Shown piece after piece: positions 34,161 to 43,317 of a DNA stretch of 64,000 nt (positions are counted from its first letter, which is position 1; each line of letters begins with the position of its first letter). The notes beneath the pieces were generated by a model, which ran no database searches, had not been told where the DNA came from, and saw only the letters and a list, made by a program, of their open reading frames with translations. A program made the position numbers and the translations under genes. The stretch comes from CALDUY01 sp046350255 (GTDB taxonomy: Bacteria > Planctomycetota > Planctomycetia > Gemmatales > Gemmataceae), in assembly GCA_046350255.1 (NCBI GenBank), contig JAXMAV010000015.1, positions 170,238 through 234,237 of the forward strand. Reading direction: 5' to 3'.

Positions 34161-35066
34161 CTAGGCCGAACGCAGTTTGGCCACCTTCAGTGCGGCGGCC
34201 ATGTTGCGATAGCAGAGCCGGGCAGCGGCGCTGGCGTCGTAGCCGCGCCGGGCGGAGACCATCCCCGATACCTCGCAGTTGATGTCGCCCCGGTAGCCCG
34301 CCTTCGCGAGCAGACCGAACAGCGCGGGATAATCCTGAGTGCCGGTCTCGCCGGGTAGTTCGAACACCGCCTTGCCCTCGCGCATCACCACATCCTTGAC
34401 CGCGACGAAGCCAGTGCAGCCAGCGGCCGCATCCACCAGCGATTCCAGGGTCCGCCCGCGCAGCAGGTAATGGCTGGCGTCGAAGGCGAGTCGCAGCCAG
34501 GGAGTGTCGTGCAACTGGCGGATCAGCCACACGGCCTCCTCCGGTAGGCTCATTGCGCCAAATCGATGGGGTTTGATGGCCAGGACGATGCGCCGGGCCG
34601 CCAGCACGCGCACCCAGTCGCCCAGGCGATCGCGAAAGAGCGTTCGCACGCGGTCCCACGATCCGCCGCCCAGGACGGTCTCCACCAGGGGAAGGCGATC
34701 CGGGGCCAGGTCGTGAGCGAGATCGGCCGCCCGTGCCAATCGATCCAGCGCTTCCCGGTGGGTGGAGGCTCGGGGCGATGGGGTCAAGTTCTCCATGAGC
34801 GCAGTGAGACGGAGTGGCAGATCTCGCAGCATGTTGCGGATCTCTTTTCTCCGTGTAGCATCCAGCCGGGCCGGGGCGGCGTCCCGGTCGGGCAGGATGG
34901 CCAGCTCGACGGAATCGAAGCCGATGGCCGCGATCTCGCGCAGCGCCCTGGCGGTGGTGAGGGCGGGCATGCCGTAGGTGCTGAACCCGAGCGTCAGCCC
35001 CGGAGTGTGGGGCGCCATGGCTCGCAGCGCGGTGTGCAGGAACGCTCGGCGAGTCAGCCCGTGCAT
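34161..35066 (-). CDS. Sugar phosphate isomerase/epimerase-like TIM barrel
   Basis: The 301-residue product begins LTRRAFLHTALRAMA, a twin-arginine-like signal. The TIM-barrel endonuclease IV/xylose-isomerase-like fold shows LGFSTYGMPALTTARALREIAAIGFDSVELAI, LAFDASHYLLRG and YRGDINCEVSGMVS with candidate metal ligands (D, H, E). It likely acts on a sugar or polyol. GGAGG lies upstream of the ATG, inside the tail of the tetR gene (13-base overlap), so translation is probably coupled. Confidence 0.82.
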   Translation of the reverse strand: MHGLTRRAFLHTALRAMAPHTPGLTLGFSTYGMPALTTARALREIAAIGFDSVELAILPDRDAAPARLDATRRKEIRNMLRDLPLRLTALMENLTPSPRASTHREALDRLARAADLAHDLAPDRLPLVETVLGGGSWDRVRTLFRDRLGDWVRVLAARRIVLAIKPHRFGAMSLPEEAVWLIRQLHDTPWLRLAFDASHYLLRGRTLESLVDAAAGCTGFVAVKDVVMREGKAVFELPGETGTQDYPALFGLLAKAGYRGDINCEVSGMVSARRGYDASAAARLCYRNMAAALKVAKLRSA

Positions 35067-35695
35067 GGGGTCCCCTCCGTTGGTTCAGGCCCAAGTTGCT
35101 GTTGCATGTAGCCCAGCAGTAAAGCCTTGATCTCACCCAGGATCTGCTCGCGGAAGTGGGCATCCCCTCGGGCTGCCAGGCTGAGCAAGGCCCGGGTCAC
35201 CTCGAAGTTGATGGTGGCCAGTAACTCCCGACGTGCCGGTTCCAGCTGGGGCAAGCGGACAGCCAGCATCCCGTCGATGCGGGTGATGCACTCCCGACGG
35301 ACCAGTTCGCCAGCCTGGGCCAGTTCGCCGGACGTACTCGACCCATAGAACAACGGCTGGAACCCCCGGTTCTGGGCGTGGAAATCGGAGAGGTGACGCA
35401 GGACCACGTCGTAGATCTCCTCCAGCGGCCGCCGGGCCATCGTTTCGGTGAAGATGGTCTCGTGCATCGCATGCAGGCGATCGCGGTAGCGCTGCGCCAG
35501 CGCCTCGAGCACGCCGCGACGATCCCGGAAGAACTGGTACAGCGATCCGATCGACGTGCCTGCGTGCTGGGCGATGGCATTGGTGGTGGCCTGCTCGTAG
35601 CCTACGTCGGCAAACAGGGCATCAGCAGCATCCAGGATCCGGTCGATCCGTTGCTGCCCTCGCTCCTGCACCGGTTGGCGTCGCAGGTTTGCCAT
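35054..35695 (-). CDS. TetR/AcrR-family transcriptional regulator
   Basis: The 213-residue product has an N-terminal TetR helix-turn-helix: RIDRILDAADALFADVGYEQATTNAIAQHAGTSIGSLYQFFRDRRGVLEAL (residues about 15-65), followed by a helical ligand-binding domain. It lies 3 bp after the CBM-like gene and overlaps the epimerase gene by 13 bases, so it is embedded in a compact operon and may regulate it. The ligand is unknown. Confidence 0.9.
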   Translation of the reverse strand: MANLRRQPVQERGQQRIDRILDAADALFADVGYEQATTNAIAQHAGTSIGSLYQFFRDRRGVLEALAQRYRDRLHAMHETIFTETMARRPLEEIYDVVLRHLSDFHAQNRGFQPLFYGSSTSGELAQAGELVRRECITRIDGMLAVRLPQLEPARRELLATINFEVTRALLSLAARGDAHFREQILGEIKALLLGYMQQQLGPEPTEGTPCTG

Positions 35696-35698
35696 GCT

Positions 35699-36478
35699 TC
35701 ACTTCGGCTCGTACTCAGTTAACCGGACGTTATCCATGTAGGTGACACCCGGTGGCCAGTAAGGCAGCACCAGCACCCGGACAAACCGCACCTTGGGGGT
35801 CATCTTTGTGGGTGTGAACGGCATCTTGTCGCGGGTGAAGCGGCGCCAGCCGTTCTCGAGCGGCTTCGCATGGCGGGCGTTCAGCTGCCCCCGGTAGACA
35901 TACTTGTTGATGAACCCCTCGAAGAGGCGCTTGTTCTCCTTCGGCTTGACGGACTTCTCGCGGAAGTACTCGACGAAGGCGTTGGCATCCGCGCCGAACT
36001 CGGTGGATTCCTTCTTCTCGTAGCCGACCAGCCAGGCCATCACGTCGGGTTCGCCCTTGAGGTCGATGGTCAGCCAGTACGATTTACCCTTCTCGACGGG
36101 GATGAAGTCGCTCCAGTACCAGACGCCATCGAGGCCGGCCAGAGTGTCGTACTTGGGCGGCGTGGTGGGCTTCTTCTTCGGGGCGTCCTTGGGCCGGGCC
36201 CCCTTGCGGATCTGCACCCACCAGTCGTAGGCCTGACTTTGCAGGATGTCGGTATCGAACTTGATGACCTTGCCGCGCTTGCCGTCGGGATCGTCCACCC
36301 AGAAGGTAGACAACCCATCGACCTGCTGCCATCCCTCGGGGCTGTCGGTGCCCTTCTCGAAATCGCCGTTGACGACCAGGTTCTTCCCCTCGTCCTTGCG
36401 GGGCGGCTGCTCGACGGCCGGCAGCAGTGTGGCACCGCCAAGGACCACCAGGGTCAGTGCGAGAATCCGTGTGAGCAT
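35699..36478 (-). CDS. Exported carbohydrate-binding-module-like protein
   Basis: ATG 36478 has GGGGGAGA just upstream and gives 259 residues. After a signal peptide (MLTRILALTLVVLGGATLLPA) the product shows a CBM4/9- or galactose-binding-like start (NLVVNGDFEKGTDSPEGW), then WYWSDFIPVEKGKSYWLTID and a terminal VRFVRVLVLPYWPPGVTYMDNVRL strand. No catalytic motif is seen. It lies 13 bp after the PA14/PKD gene in the same operon. Confidence 0.78.
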   Translation of the reverse strand: MLTRILALTLVVLGGATLLPAVEQPPRKDEGKNLVVNGDFEKGTDSPEGWQQVDGLSTFWVDDPDGKRGKVIKFDTDILQSQAYDWWVQIRKGARPKDAPKKKPTTPPKYDTLAGLDGVWYWSDFIPVEKGKSYWLTIDLKGEPDVMAWLVGYEKKESTEFGADANAFVEYFREKSVKPKENKRLFEGFINKYVYRGQLNARHAKPLENGWRRFTRDKMPFTPTKMTPKVRFVRVLVLPYWPPGVTYMDNVRLTEYEPK

Positions 36479-36491
36479 GATCTCCCCCCGG

Positions 36492-38612
36492 TCACTTCTT
36501 GAGTTTTTCGACCGCCTTTTGCACGAACTCGTCACGCAGGCCCGAGGCGACGAGCCGGGCCAACTGTTGCCGTGCCTCGTCTTTCTTACCCGTGGCCTCC
36601 AGCGATTCGGCCAGCAGCCAGCGAGCCTCGGTCTCGAAGCCCGCGCCGACGGCCAGACGCACGGCACGATCAAGGAAGCGGACCGCCTCGCGCGGCTGGC
36701 CGCGGAGCGCCAGGATCTTGCCACGCCAGTAGAAGGTCTGCCCGTTGAGTCGATCGGTCGCGAACAGATCATCCCACTGGTCCACCAGGTCGAGCGCCGC
36801 CCCGTAGTTGCCCGCAGCCAGGTACTCGCGCAGCGAGTTAGGATAAGCGCCGATGCGTGCGGCTCGCACCTGCGGAGGAATGACCTGGGGCAACAGGGCT
36901 TCGGCCCGGGCGTAAAGTTTCTGGGCCTCGTCGCGTCGCCCCTGCCATAGACGGACATCGCCAGCCGAGGCCACCAGCCGGCGCAGCGCCTTGCGGCCGT
37001 CCTCGTCGAGCTTTTCGGCCCGGGCCAGTTTCTCGGCCTGATCGAGCACCGCCAGGGCCCGGTCGGCCTGTCCGCGTTCGAGCCCGACCAGGCGGATGAG
37101 CCGGCCCAGCACCTCGACGCGCTCGGTGGCAGGTAGTTCTTTGACCACGGCCGCCTGATAGTTCGCGATGGCCTCATCAAGCGAGCCCTCGCCCAGCTGA
37201 ATTGCGCAATCGGCCAGTAGCCGACGCACCCGGGCCAGCATCAACGGGTCGGCGTCTTTCTCAAACCGGCGGACGAAGATGCGGCCCACGGCGACGGCAC
37301 CGGCGGGATCCTCGGCCTCGGCGTGGAGGTAGGCCAGCTCCTTGAGCGCCGCGGCAGAGAGAGTATTACGGTCGTAGCCAGCCGTCAGCTTGAGGTAATC
37401 CTTCGGCCGTCCCTCGCGGAACTGATCGGTCACATGCTCGATCTCGAATAGTCGCAACGGCCATGTGGCGCTGGAGTTCATTCCGCCCTGACGTGCGGTC
37501 AGCTTGACGGAGTGCAGTCCGAGAGTGAGATAGACATGTTCGACCTTCGCGCCCTCGGCCTTCTGGCCGTCGCCAAACTCCCACTCCCAGCGGGTGTCGG
37601 CGGGCCAGCCAGCGGGAGCGGCGAAGGTGCAGCGTGTGAACTGGCCCTCGGCGCGTTCGGCAGGCCAGGCGGAGTCGGCCAGTACCGGCTCGAAAGAGAC
37701 GAGGCGTCCCTTCGGCCCCTCCATGGCGCGCACCGCGCCTTCGTGCGCCTGGGTGTAGAATGTCTCGGGGATTGGCTCGAACGGCCCCTCATCTCCCGAG
37801 GGGCGCCAGCCGAGGTAGGCCATCTGTTCGAGCGTGACTTCCTCGTGGTAATACTCGAGGTAGTGCAGGCCCTCCTTCAGGTCGACCAGGGCGTTCACCT
37901 CGCCACGGATGCCTCGGTCCACCGTGTGGCGCCCGGGCCAGTGGATCAACTCTTTCCCGTCGAGGAACGAGAACGAGGCTTCGTTGGAAACCGTGCAGAA
38001 CTGATACTTGCCCGCCTTCGGCACGCGGACCCAGCCCCGGTAGAGCGAGATGTAGTTGTCCGAAGGCCCGAAGCTGTTGTAGCCGTCAGCCACCCGGCGC
38101 TGGAAGCGCGCGCCGTGGCGCACCTTGCTGGCGCCGATGAGTTTGGTCAGCTCCTCGACCGTGCGAGGATTGTCTCCAGCTGGGCGTTCGATGGTCTCCA
38201 GCACGAAGCCATAGCGCGGAATCCAGGCACCTTTCGGGGGGCCAACTCCAGGGGTGGGCTGGTCGCGCAACTCCTCGGCGGCGCGGGTTGCAGCGGGGTT
38301 GTCGAAATACACGAAATAGCGCCCCTTCGGATTCTCGGCGCGAAACGAGAGCAGCGCATAGCGTGGCGCATCGAGGAAGTGGACGAGGAACGGCACCGGC
38401 TTGCCGGCCGCGTCGGTGACGCGCAGATCGCGCCCATCAGCCTGCACCCGGCCATGGGTCAGTACCTGCACGCCGCAAACGTCGCAGCCGGGTTCCGGCG
38501 AGGCCTTGCCGATCTCCACCACCGCCCGCGCGTTCCAGCCAGCCAGATGCCAGGGGTCCGCCCCCAGAGCAGGAACACTCCCCACCAACAACATGAGAAG
38601 CGCGCGCGTCAT
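36492..38612 (-). CDS. Exported PA14-like/PKD/TPR protein
   Basis: The 706-residue product has a signal peptide (MTRALLMLLVGSVPALG). Residues about 165-275 resemble a PA14 sugar-binding domain (YISLYRGWVRVPKAGKYQFCTVSNEASFSFLDGKEL). Residues about 335-390 form a PKD domain (WEWEFGDGQKAEGAKVEHVY). From about residue 410 to the end there are TPR-like helices (AVAVGRIFVRRFEKDADPL, DRALAVLDQAEKLARAEKL, EAVRFLDRAVRLA). It is first in a tight four-gene unit with the CBM-like, TetR and epimerase genes. AGGAGA precedes the ATG. Confidence 0.82.
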   Translation of the reverse strand: MTRALLMLLVGSVPALGADPWHLAGWNARAVVEIGKASPEPGCDVCGVQVLTHGRVQADGRDLRVTDAAGKPVPFLVHFLDAPRYALLSFRAENPKGRYFVYFDNPAATRAAEELRDQPTPGVGPPKGAWIPRYGFVLETIERPAGDNPRTVEELTKLIGASKVRHGARFQRRVADGYNSFGPSDNYISLYRGWVRVPKAGKYQFCTVSNEASFSFLDGKELIHWPGRHTVDRGIRGEVNALVDLKEGLHYLEYYHEEVTLEQMAYLGWRPSGDEGPFEPIPETFYTQAHEGAVRAMEGPKGRLVSFEPVLADSAWPAERAEGQFTRCTFAAPAGWPADTRWEWEFGDGQKAEGAKVEHVYLTLGLHSVKLTARQGGMNSSATWPLRLFEIEHVTDQFREGRPKDYLKLTAGYDRNTLSAAALKELAYLHAEAEDPAGAVAVGRIFVRRFEKDADPLMLARVRRLLADCAIQLGEGSLDEAIANYQAAVVKELPATERVEVLGRLIRLVGLERGQADRALAVLDQAEKLARAEKLDEDGRKALRRLVASAGDVRLWQGRRDEAQKLYARAEALLPQVIPPQVRAARIGAYPNSLREYLAAGNYGAALDLVDQWDDLFATDRLNGQTFYWRGKILALRGQPREAVRFLDRAVRLAVGAGFETEARWLLAESLEATGKKDEARQQLARLVASGLRDEFVQKAVEKLKK

Positions 38613-38637
38613 GATGCTCTCCTGGGGAGGGAACCCA

Positions 38638-38660
38638 GGCGGGAGGAGGCTCCTCCCGCC
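38638..38660 (-). terminator. GC-rich palindrome after the epimerase gene
   Basis: A 23-base palindrome with 11-base arms sits between the stop of the upstream leftward epimerase gene and the start of the PA14/PKD gene. It could end the epimerase transcript; there is no clear T-run. Confidence 0.45.
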
Positions 38661-38675
38661 CGTGGACCGTGGGGC

Positions 38676-39599
38676 TTACTTGGTGTACTTCGGAGCCAGC
38701 TCGGCCCGGACCACCTCGAGCAGTTTCTTGGTGGCCTTGATGCCGTCGGCCTCGGAGATCTTGCCGCCCTCGTACTCGATGCCGACGTAGCCGCGGTATC
38801 CGGCGTCCAGGACGATGGCCAGCATCTTGCGGTAGTCGGTGTGAATCTCGTCGCCCTTGGCGTTGAAGTCGTGCGACTTCGCGCTGACACCCTTGGCGTA
38901 GGGCATCATCTCCTTCACGCCCTTGTAGCGGTCATACTGCTTGCCACCACCCAGATTGAAGTTACCGAAGTCGGGCAGCGTGCCGACGTTCTTCATGTCC
39001 ACCTTCTTCATCACAGCCGCCAGCCAGGCGCCATTCGACGACAGACCGCCGTGGTTCTCGACGATGACGTTGATGCCGTGACGTGCGCCGTACTCGCCGA
39101 GCTTGCTCAGGCCATCGGCGGCGCGGCCGAGTTGTTCGTCGTAGCTGCCCGTCGAGTAGGCGTTGACCCGAATCGAGTGGCAGCCGAGGAATTTGGCGGC
39201 ATCGACCCAACGATGGTGGTTCTTCACCGCCTGGGCCCGCTTCTTCTCGTCGGCATCGCCGAGGTAGCCCTCACCGTCGCACATGATCAGCACGCTCTTG
39301 ACGCCGTGGTCGTCGCAGCGCTTCTTCAGCTCGGCCAGGTACTTCTCGTCCTGGGCCTTGTCCTTGAAGAACTGGTTGACGTACTCGACGGCAGAGATCC
39401 CGAACTCCTTCTTCGCCACGACGGGGAAGTCGAGGTTGGTCATCTTCTTGCCGAACAGGGTCTTGTGCAGCGACCACTCGGCCAGGGAGATGTCGAACAG
39501 CGGCTTCTGTTTGGTGTCATCCGCAGCCAGGGCGAACCCGCCCAGAGTCAGGGCGGCGGAGGCAGCAAGAAACTGGCGACGATCGGAGGTGTGCTTCAT
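38676..39599 (-). CDS. Tat-exported sugar phosphate isomerase/epimerase
   Basis: ATG 39599 gives 307 residues beginning DRRQFLAASAALTLGGFALA, a twin-arginine signal. The TIM barrel shows GISAVEYVNQFFKDK, VKSVLIMCDGEGYLGD, GINVIVENHGGLSSNG, NVGTLPDFGNFNL and YRGYVGIEYEGGKIS, with the E, D and E ligands of the AP-endonuclease-2-like epimerase family. The substrate is unknown. A TACAAT hexamer lies about 40 bases upstream. Confidence 0.88.
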   Translation of the reverse strand: MKHTSDRRQFLAASAALTLGGFALAADDTKQKPLFDISLAEWSLHKTLFGKKMTNLDFPVVAKKEFGISAVEYVNQFFKDKAQDEKYLAELKKRCDDHGVKSVLIMCDGEGYLGDADEKKRAQAVKNHHRWVDAAKFLGCHSIRVNAYSTGSYDEQLGRAADGLSKLGEYGARHGINVIVENHGGLSSNGAWLAAVMKKVDMKNVGTLPDFGNFNLGGGKQYDRYKGVKEMMPYAKGVSAKSHDFNAKGDEIHTDYRKMLAIVLDAGYRGYVGIEYEGGKISEADGIKATKKLLEVVRAELAPKYTK

Positions 39600-39764
39600 C
39601 GATGAAACTCCGGGAGGGAAAGGTGGGATCTCCCGGGCATTGTACAATCCGCCCCGTCCGGGGCGAGCGGGGCGTCACAGCTACCCGCTAACTGCGTAGT
39701 TGAGACAGCTCCACTGGCATCCTCCTGGATGGCGCCCCCAGGACGGGGCATCAAGGTGACGGGC

Positions 39765-40079
39765 ATGGACGCATCGCTTCTGAGTTACCTGCTGTGTCTC
39801 TTTCTCTTTCTGGTGGCCGGCATTGCAATTCAGCTAGGCCCACGCTTCCTGCGGACCGGCTTATTTCCGATCTCGCGCGATCTGTCCGATGCCACACACG
39901 CAAGTACCCCGGCGCGCAAGCGGCAGCCGATATCCGGGGTGCGCGTGCCAAATCTTGTCCGCGACGTGTCTACCAGGCGCCGGCTGACCTGCTATTACAT
40001 CGATGAAACGCCGCGCGACCTTTCGTGGTTTGAACGGTGCGGCATCTGGCTGGCGCGCAAAATGCCCTTCATCCACTAG
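39765..40079 (+). CDS. Small single-span membrane protein, unknown
   Basis: ATG 39765, with AAGG 9 bases upstream, gives 104 residues. One N-terminal hydrophobic helix (LLSYLLCLFLFLVAGIAIQL) is followed by a basic cytoplasmic-like tail (RKRQPISGVRVPNLVRDVS) and WFERCGIWLARKMPF. No family is recognised. It overlaps the convergent purC gene by 4 bases. Confidence 0.55.
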   Translation: MDASLLSYLLCLFLFLVAGIAIQLGPRFLRTGLFPISRDLSDATHASTPARKRQPISGVRVPNLVRDVSTRRRLTCYYIDETPRDLSWFERCGIWLARKMPFIH

Positions 40080-40957
40080 CCCAGCTGTCGGCCGGTCAGG
40101 CGTTCGTAGGCCTCCAGGTACTTCGCGCGGGTGCGCTCCACCACCTCGGTGGGGAGTTCGGGCGGGGGGCTATTCTTGTCCCACGTGGTGGTTTCCAGCC
40201 AGTCGCGCACGAACTGCTTGTCGAACGAAGGGGGACTTGCGCCGACCCGGTAGCCGTCGGCGGGCCAGAAGCGCGAGCTGTCCGGTGTCAGCACCTCGTC
40301 GATCAGCAGAATCTCGCCCGATGGGGTGCGGCCCCACTCGAACTTCGTGTCGGCCAGGATGATGCCGCGGCTCTCGGCGTGCGTGGCGGCGCGCTGGTAG
40401 ATGTCGAGGCTGCGCCGGCGCAGACCTTCCGCCAGAGGATGGCCCACCAGGCTGACCATCTGCTCGAACGCGATGTTTTGATCGTGGCCCGACTCCTCCT
40501 TCGTGGCCGGGGTGAAGAGCGGTTCAGGCAGCTTCGCGGCCTGGCGCAGTCCACCGGGCAAGGCGATGCCGCACACGGCGCCAGTGGCCTGATAATCTTT
40601 CCAGCCCGAACCGATCAGATAGCCGCGCACCACACACTCGATCGGCACCACCTCGGTCTTGCGCACCAGGCAGGTGCGGCCCTGCAACTGCTCGCGTCGG
40701 GAGGCGAACGGCTCTCCCATGTCGGCGACATCCATCGAGAGCAGGTGGTTGGGTATCCCCAGGTACTCCAGCCAGAAGAGGGTCATCGCCGTCAACACCC
40801 GGCCCTTGTCGGGAATGCCGGTCGGCAGGACCCAGTCGAAAGCGCTGATACGGTCGGTGGCCACGAGGACGAGCCGATCGCCCAGGTCGTAGACATCGCG
40901 CACCTTGCCTCGTCGGCAGGGGACCCCAGGAACATCACTGCGGAGAAGAACGGCCAT
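40076..40957 (-). CDS. purC: Phosphoribosylaminoimidazole-succinocarboxamide synthase
   Basis: ATG 40957 gives 293 residues covering the full SAICAR synthetase: GKVRDVYDLGDRLVLVATDRISAFD, PIECVVRGYLIGSGWKDY, FTPATKEESGHDQNI, LADTKFEWG and LIDEVLTPDSSRFWP. It condenses CAIR with aspartate in de novo purine synthesis, using ATP. A TTG three codons earlier is a less likely start. No other pur genes are in the window. Confidence 0.95.
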   Translation of the reverse strand: MAVLLRSDVPGVPCRRGKVRDVYDLGDRLVLVATDRISAFDWVLPTGIPDKGRVLTAMTLFWLEYLGIPNHLLSMDVADMGEPFASRREQLQGRTCLVRKTEVVPIECVVRGYLIGSGWKDYQATGAVCGIALPGGLRQAAKLPEPLFTPATKEESGHDQNIAFEQMVSLVGHPLAEGLRRRSLDIYQRAATHAESRGIILADTKFEWGRTPSGEILLIDEVLTPDSSRFWPADGYRVGASPPSFDKQFVRDWLETTTWDKNSPPPELPTEVVERTRAKYLEAYERLTGRQLG

Positions 40958-41046
40958 GGCGTGCAAACTCTCTGGGAGGAAGGAACACGATCAGTGTACG
41001 ACGCAATCGGGTGTGGTAGAATGGCGAGCATTCCGGAGGTGACGCA

Positions 41047-42447
41047 ATGAGTCGAGAGACGACGCCAACTCCATCCCGCATGGCCGGCCCGATGGGTCGG
41101 CGCGAGTTCCTGCGCGCCGGTGCCCTGCCCCTGGTCGGCCTGGGGTTGCCGCAGCTGCTCGCGGGGCAGAGCAAGCGACCGCGCGGCCGGGCGAAGGCGT
41201 GCATCGTGCTGTTCATGTGGGGCGGCCCCGCTCAGCAGGACACCTGGGATCTCAAACCGAACGCGCCGGCCGAGTATCGCGGCGAGTTTCAGCCCATCCG
41301 CACCAACGTGCCGGGCGTGCAGATTTGCGAACACCTGCCTCGGCTGGCCCAGCACATGGATCGGCTAGCGCTCCTGCGGGCGATGACGCATCATGACGTG
41401 AACCACACCACGGCCACGTCGTTCCTGCTGACAGGTCGGGGCCTGGCGCGGCCGGGGCAGTCGCTTCACGAGGACTGGCCCAGCTACGGCGCGGTGCTAT
41501 CGCGGCTGAACCGGGGCCAGGGGCCGTTGCCGCCGTTCGTCTCGATGATGCCGAAGGTGCCCAATGGCGCGCCGCGGTTTGTCGAGCAGTCCCACGGCCA
41601 GGGAGCTGGTTGGCTGGGGCCGATTTACGATCCGCTCCGCATCGACGAGGACGCCAGCAAGACCGACTACCAGGTTGGCGAGTTCAGCCTCCGCGCGGAC
41701 GTGCCGCTGGGTCGGACGCGGCGCCGGCAGGAGCTTCTCCAGCAGCTCGACAGTCAGCGTCAGCGGCTGGAGAGCGAACTCGCGGCCGCCAACGCGCATC
41801 AGCAGCGGGCGTTCTCGCTGCTCGCCAGCCGCAAGGCCATCGAGGCGTTCGACCTGACGCGTGAGCCGCAGGCGGTGCGGGAACGCTATGGCATGAACAT
41901 TCATGGCCAGGCTGTCCTGCAAGCACGCCGGCTCGTCGAGGCGGGTGTCCCGCTGGTCACCGTCTTCTGGCAGAACGATGGCCTCACCAACGTCTCGGTT
42001 TACTGGGACACGCACAACCGCAACTTCATCGACCTGAAGACGCGCCTGTGCCCGGTCACCGACCAGGCGTTCACCGCGCTCATCGAGGATCTCGAGCAGC
42101 GCGGCATGCTCGATGAAACCCTGATCGTGTGGACGGGCGAGATGGGCCGCACTCCGCGCGTCGCTCAGAGCGTCCCCGGAGGCGCCGGCGCTGGGCGGGA
42201 TGGCCGCGACCACTGGGCGAATGTCTTCACCTCGGTGCTGTGCGGCGGTGGAGTCAAGGGCGGCGTCGTACATGGCTCCAGCGACCGCTACGCGGCCTAC
42301 CCAGCCACCAACCCCACCACGCCCGCAGACCTCGCCGCCACCATCTATCATTGCCTGGGCGTCGATCCTCAGACCATCCTGTATGACCGCCTGAATCGGC
42401 CGATGATGCTATGCGAGGGTGACCCGATCCGCGCCATTCTCAGCTAG
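41047..42447 (+). CDS. Tat-exported DUF1501 protein (second copy)
   Basis: GGAGG precedes the ATG. The 466-residue product has a GRREFLRAGALPLVGLGLPQLL twin-arginine signal and the DUF1501 core: CIVLFMWGGPAQQDTWDLKP, QICEHLPRLAQHMDRLALLRAM, VYWDTHNRNF, GEMGRTPRV, DHWANVFTSVLCGGGVKGG and ATIYHCLGV. It has the same family and architecture as the copy near 15.7 kb. It also lacks a neighbouring DUF1549/DUF1553 gene. It overlaps the convergent hydrolase gene by 8 bases. Confidence 0.9.
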   Translation: MSRETTPTPSRMAGPMGRREFLRAGALPLVGLGLPQLLAGQSKRPRGRAKACIVLFMWGGPAQQDTWDLKPNAPAEYRGEFQPIRTNVPGVQICEHLPRLAQHMDRLALLRAMTHHDVNHTTATSFLLTGRGLARPGQSLHEDWPSYGAVLSRLNRGQGPLPPFVSMMPKVPNGAPRFVEQSHGQGAGWLGPIYDPLRIDEDASKTDYQVGEFSLRADVPLGRTRRRQELLQQLDSQRQRLESELAAANAHQQRAFSLLASRKAIEAFDLTREPQAVRERYGMNIHGQAVLQARRLVEAGVPLVTVFWQNDGLTNVSVYWDTHNRNFIDLKTRLCPVTDQAFTALIEDLEQRGMLDETLIVWTGEMGRTPRVAQSVPGGAGAGRDGRDHWANVFTSVLCGGGVKGGVVHGSSDRYAAYPATNPTTPADLAATIYHCLGVDPQTILYDRLNRPMMLCEGDPIRAILS

Positions 42448-43294
42448 GCAGGCGCTGCAGCCAGCCCAGCACGGTGGCGATTAGCTCGTCGCGCACGCCG
42501 GAGTAGAAGTGATCGGCTCCGGCGATGGTGGCCATCTGCACCGGGGGAGCCACCTGGCGGATCGCTTCCGGCGCATCGCGGAAGGCCATGTTGTTGCCCA
42601 TCTCCACCTCGCCGAGGGTGACCAGTGTGGGGACCGTCAGCCGGTCGAGGAAGCGCAGGTAGTTGTAGCGTTCGTCGGGGCCATACTTCTCGAGGTAGCC
42701 CGAGGCCGTCACCACGAACGGCAGGGGGACGGTCACCTCCAGCAGCGCGTGGGGTTCGCCAGCCTGCACCAGTGCCTGAGCCTGCTGGAACGTCTGGTTG
42801 AAGGTCATCGCGCGGTCGCTGGCGCGGAACCAGGAGTACGAAAGCCGGGGCGGCGACAGAGCCACCAGCGCACGGACGTGGGCATCGGGTTCGAGTGCCT
42901 GGGCGTAGAGCGCCTTGACGGCCCCGGAGCTATGGCCGATCAGCACCAAACGAGATCTCCACTGTCCGCGAAGCCAGTCGCACCAGGCGGCCACGTCGTG
43001 GCGACAGTCGTCGAGGATCTCGTGGGAGGCACCCGCGCGGCGACCGCCACCGCGGACCTGGGCAGCGTTGCTCATGAGGTCGTGCCCGCGCGTGTTAACG
43101 CGCAGCACGCTGATTCCTGACTCGAGCAAGCGCGCGGCCAGGGCATCGAAGAGGGTGGAGCCATAGAAGTTGCTGCCCGTGCCATGCAGGCAGAGGGCGG
43201 CGTCCAGCGCGGGATGTGTCGCGCTGGACGCCTGAAAGATGCCATCCAGACGCAGGCCATCCCGGGTGGCCGTGTGAACGAGATCGACCTGCAT
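42440..43294 (-). CDS. Alpha/beta hydrolase
   Basis: ATG 43294 follows AGGAGA and gives 284 residues. The fold shows AALCLHGTGSNFYGS (oxyanion loop), VLRVNTRGHD, the nucleophile elbow VLIGHSSGAVKAL, an acid region PTLVTLGEVEMG and the catalytic-type histidine in IAGADHFYSG. It may be an esterase or lipase acting in the cytoplasm. The frame continues upstream to 43732, but that part is antisense to the Gfo/Idh gene and not coding. It lies 23 bp after the Gfo/Idh/MocA gene. Confidence 0.85.
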   Translation of the reverse strand: MQVDLVHTATRDGLRLDGIFQASSATHPALDAALCLHGTGSNFYGSTLFDALAARLLESGISVLRVNTRGHDLMSNAAQVRGGGRRAGASHEILDDCRHDVAAWCDWLRGQWRSRLVLIGHSSGAVKALYAQALEPDAHVRALVALSPPRLSYSWFRASDRAMTFNQTFQQAQALVQAGEPHALLEVTVPLPFVVTASGYLEKYGPDERYNYLRFLDRLTVPTLVTLGEVEMGNNMAFRDAPEAIRQVAPPVQMATIAGADHFYSGVRDELIATVLGWLQRLPS

Positions 43295-43317
43295 GCTGGC
43301 TCTCCTGGAGCGATGAC

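Noticed and set aside
37512..39605. 697-residue plus-strand frame across the PA14/PKD and epimerase genes
   Set aside because: Antisense to two genes with clear domains; no recognisable protein features.
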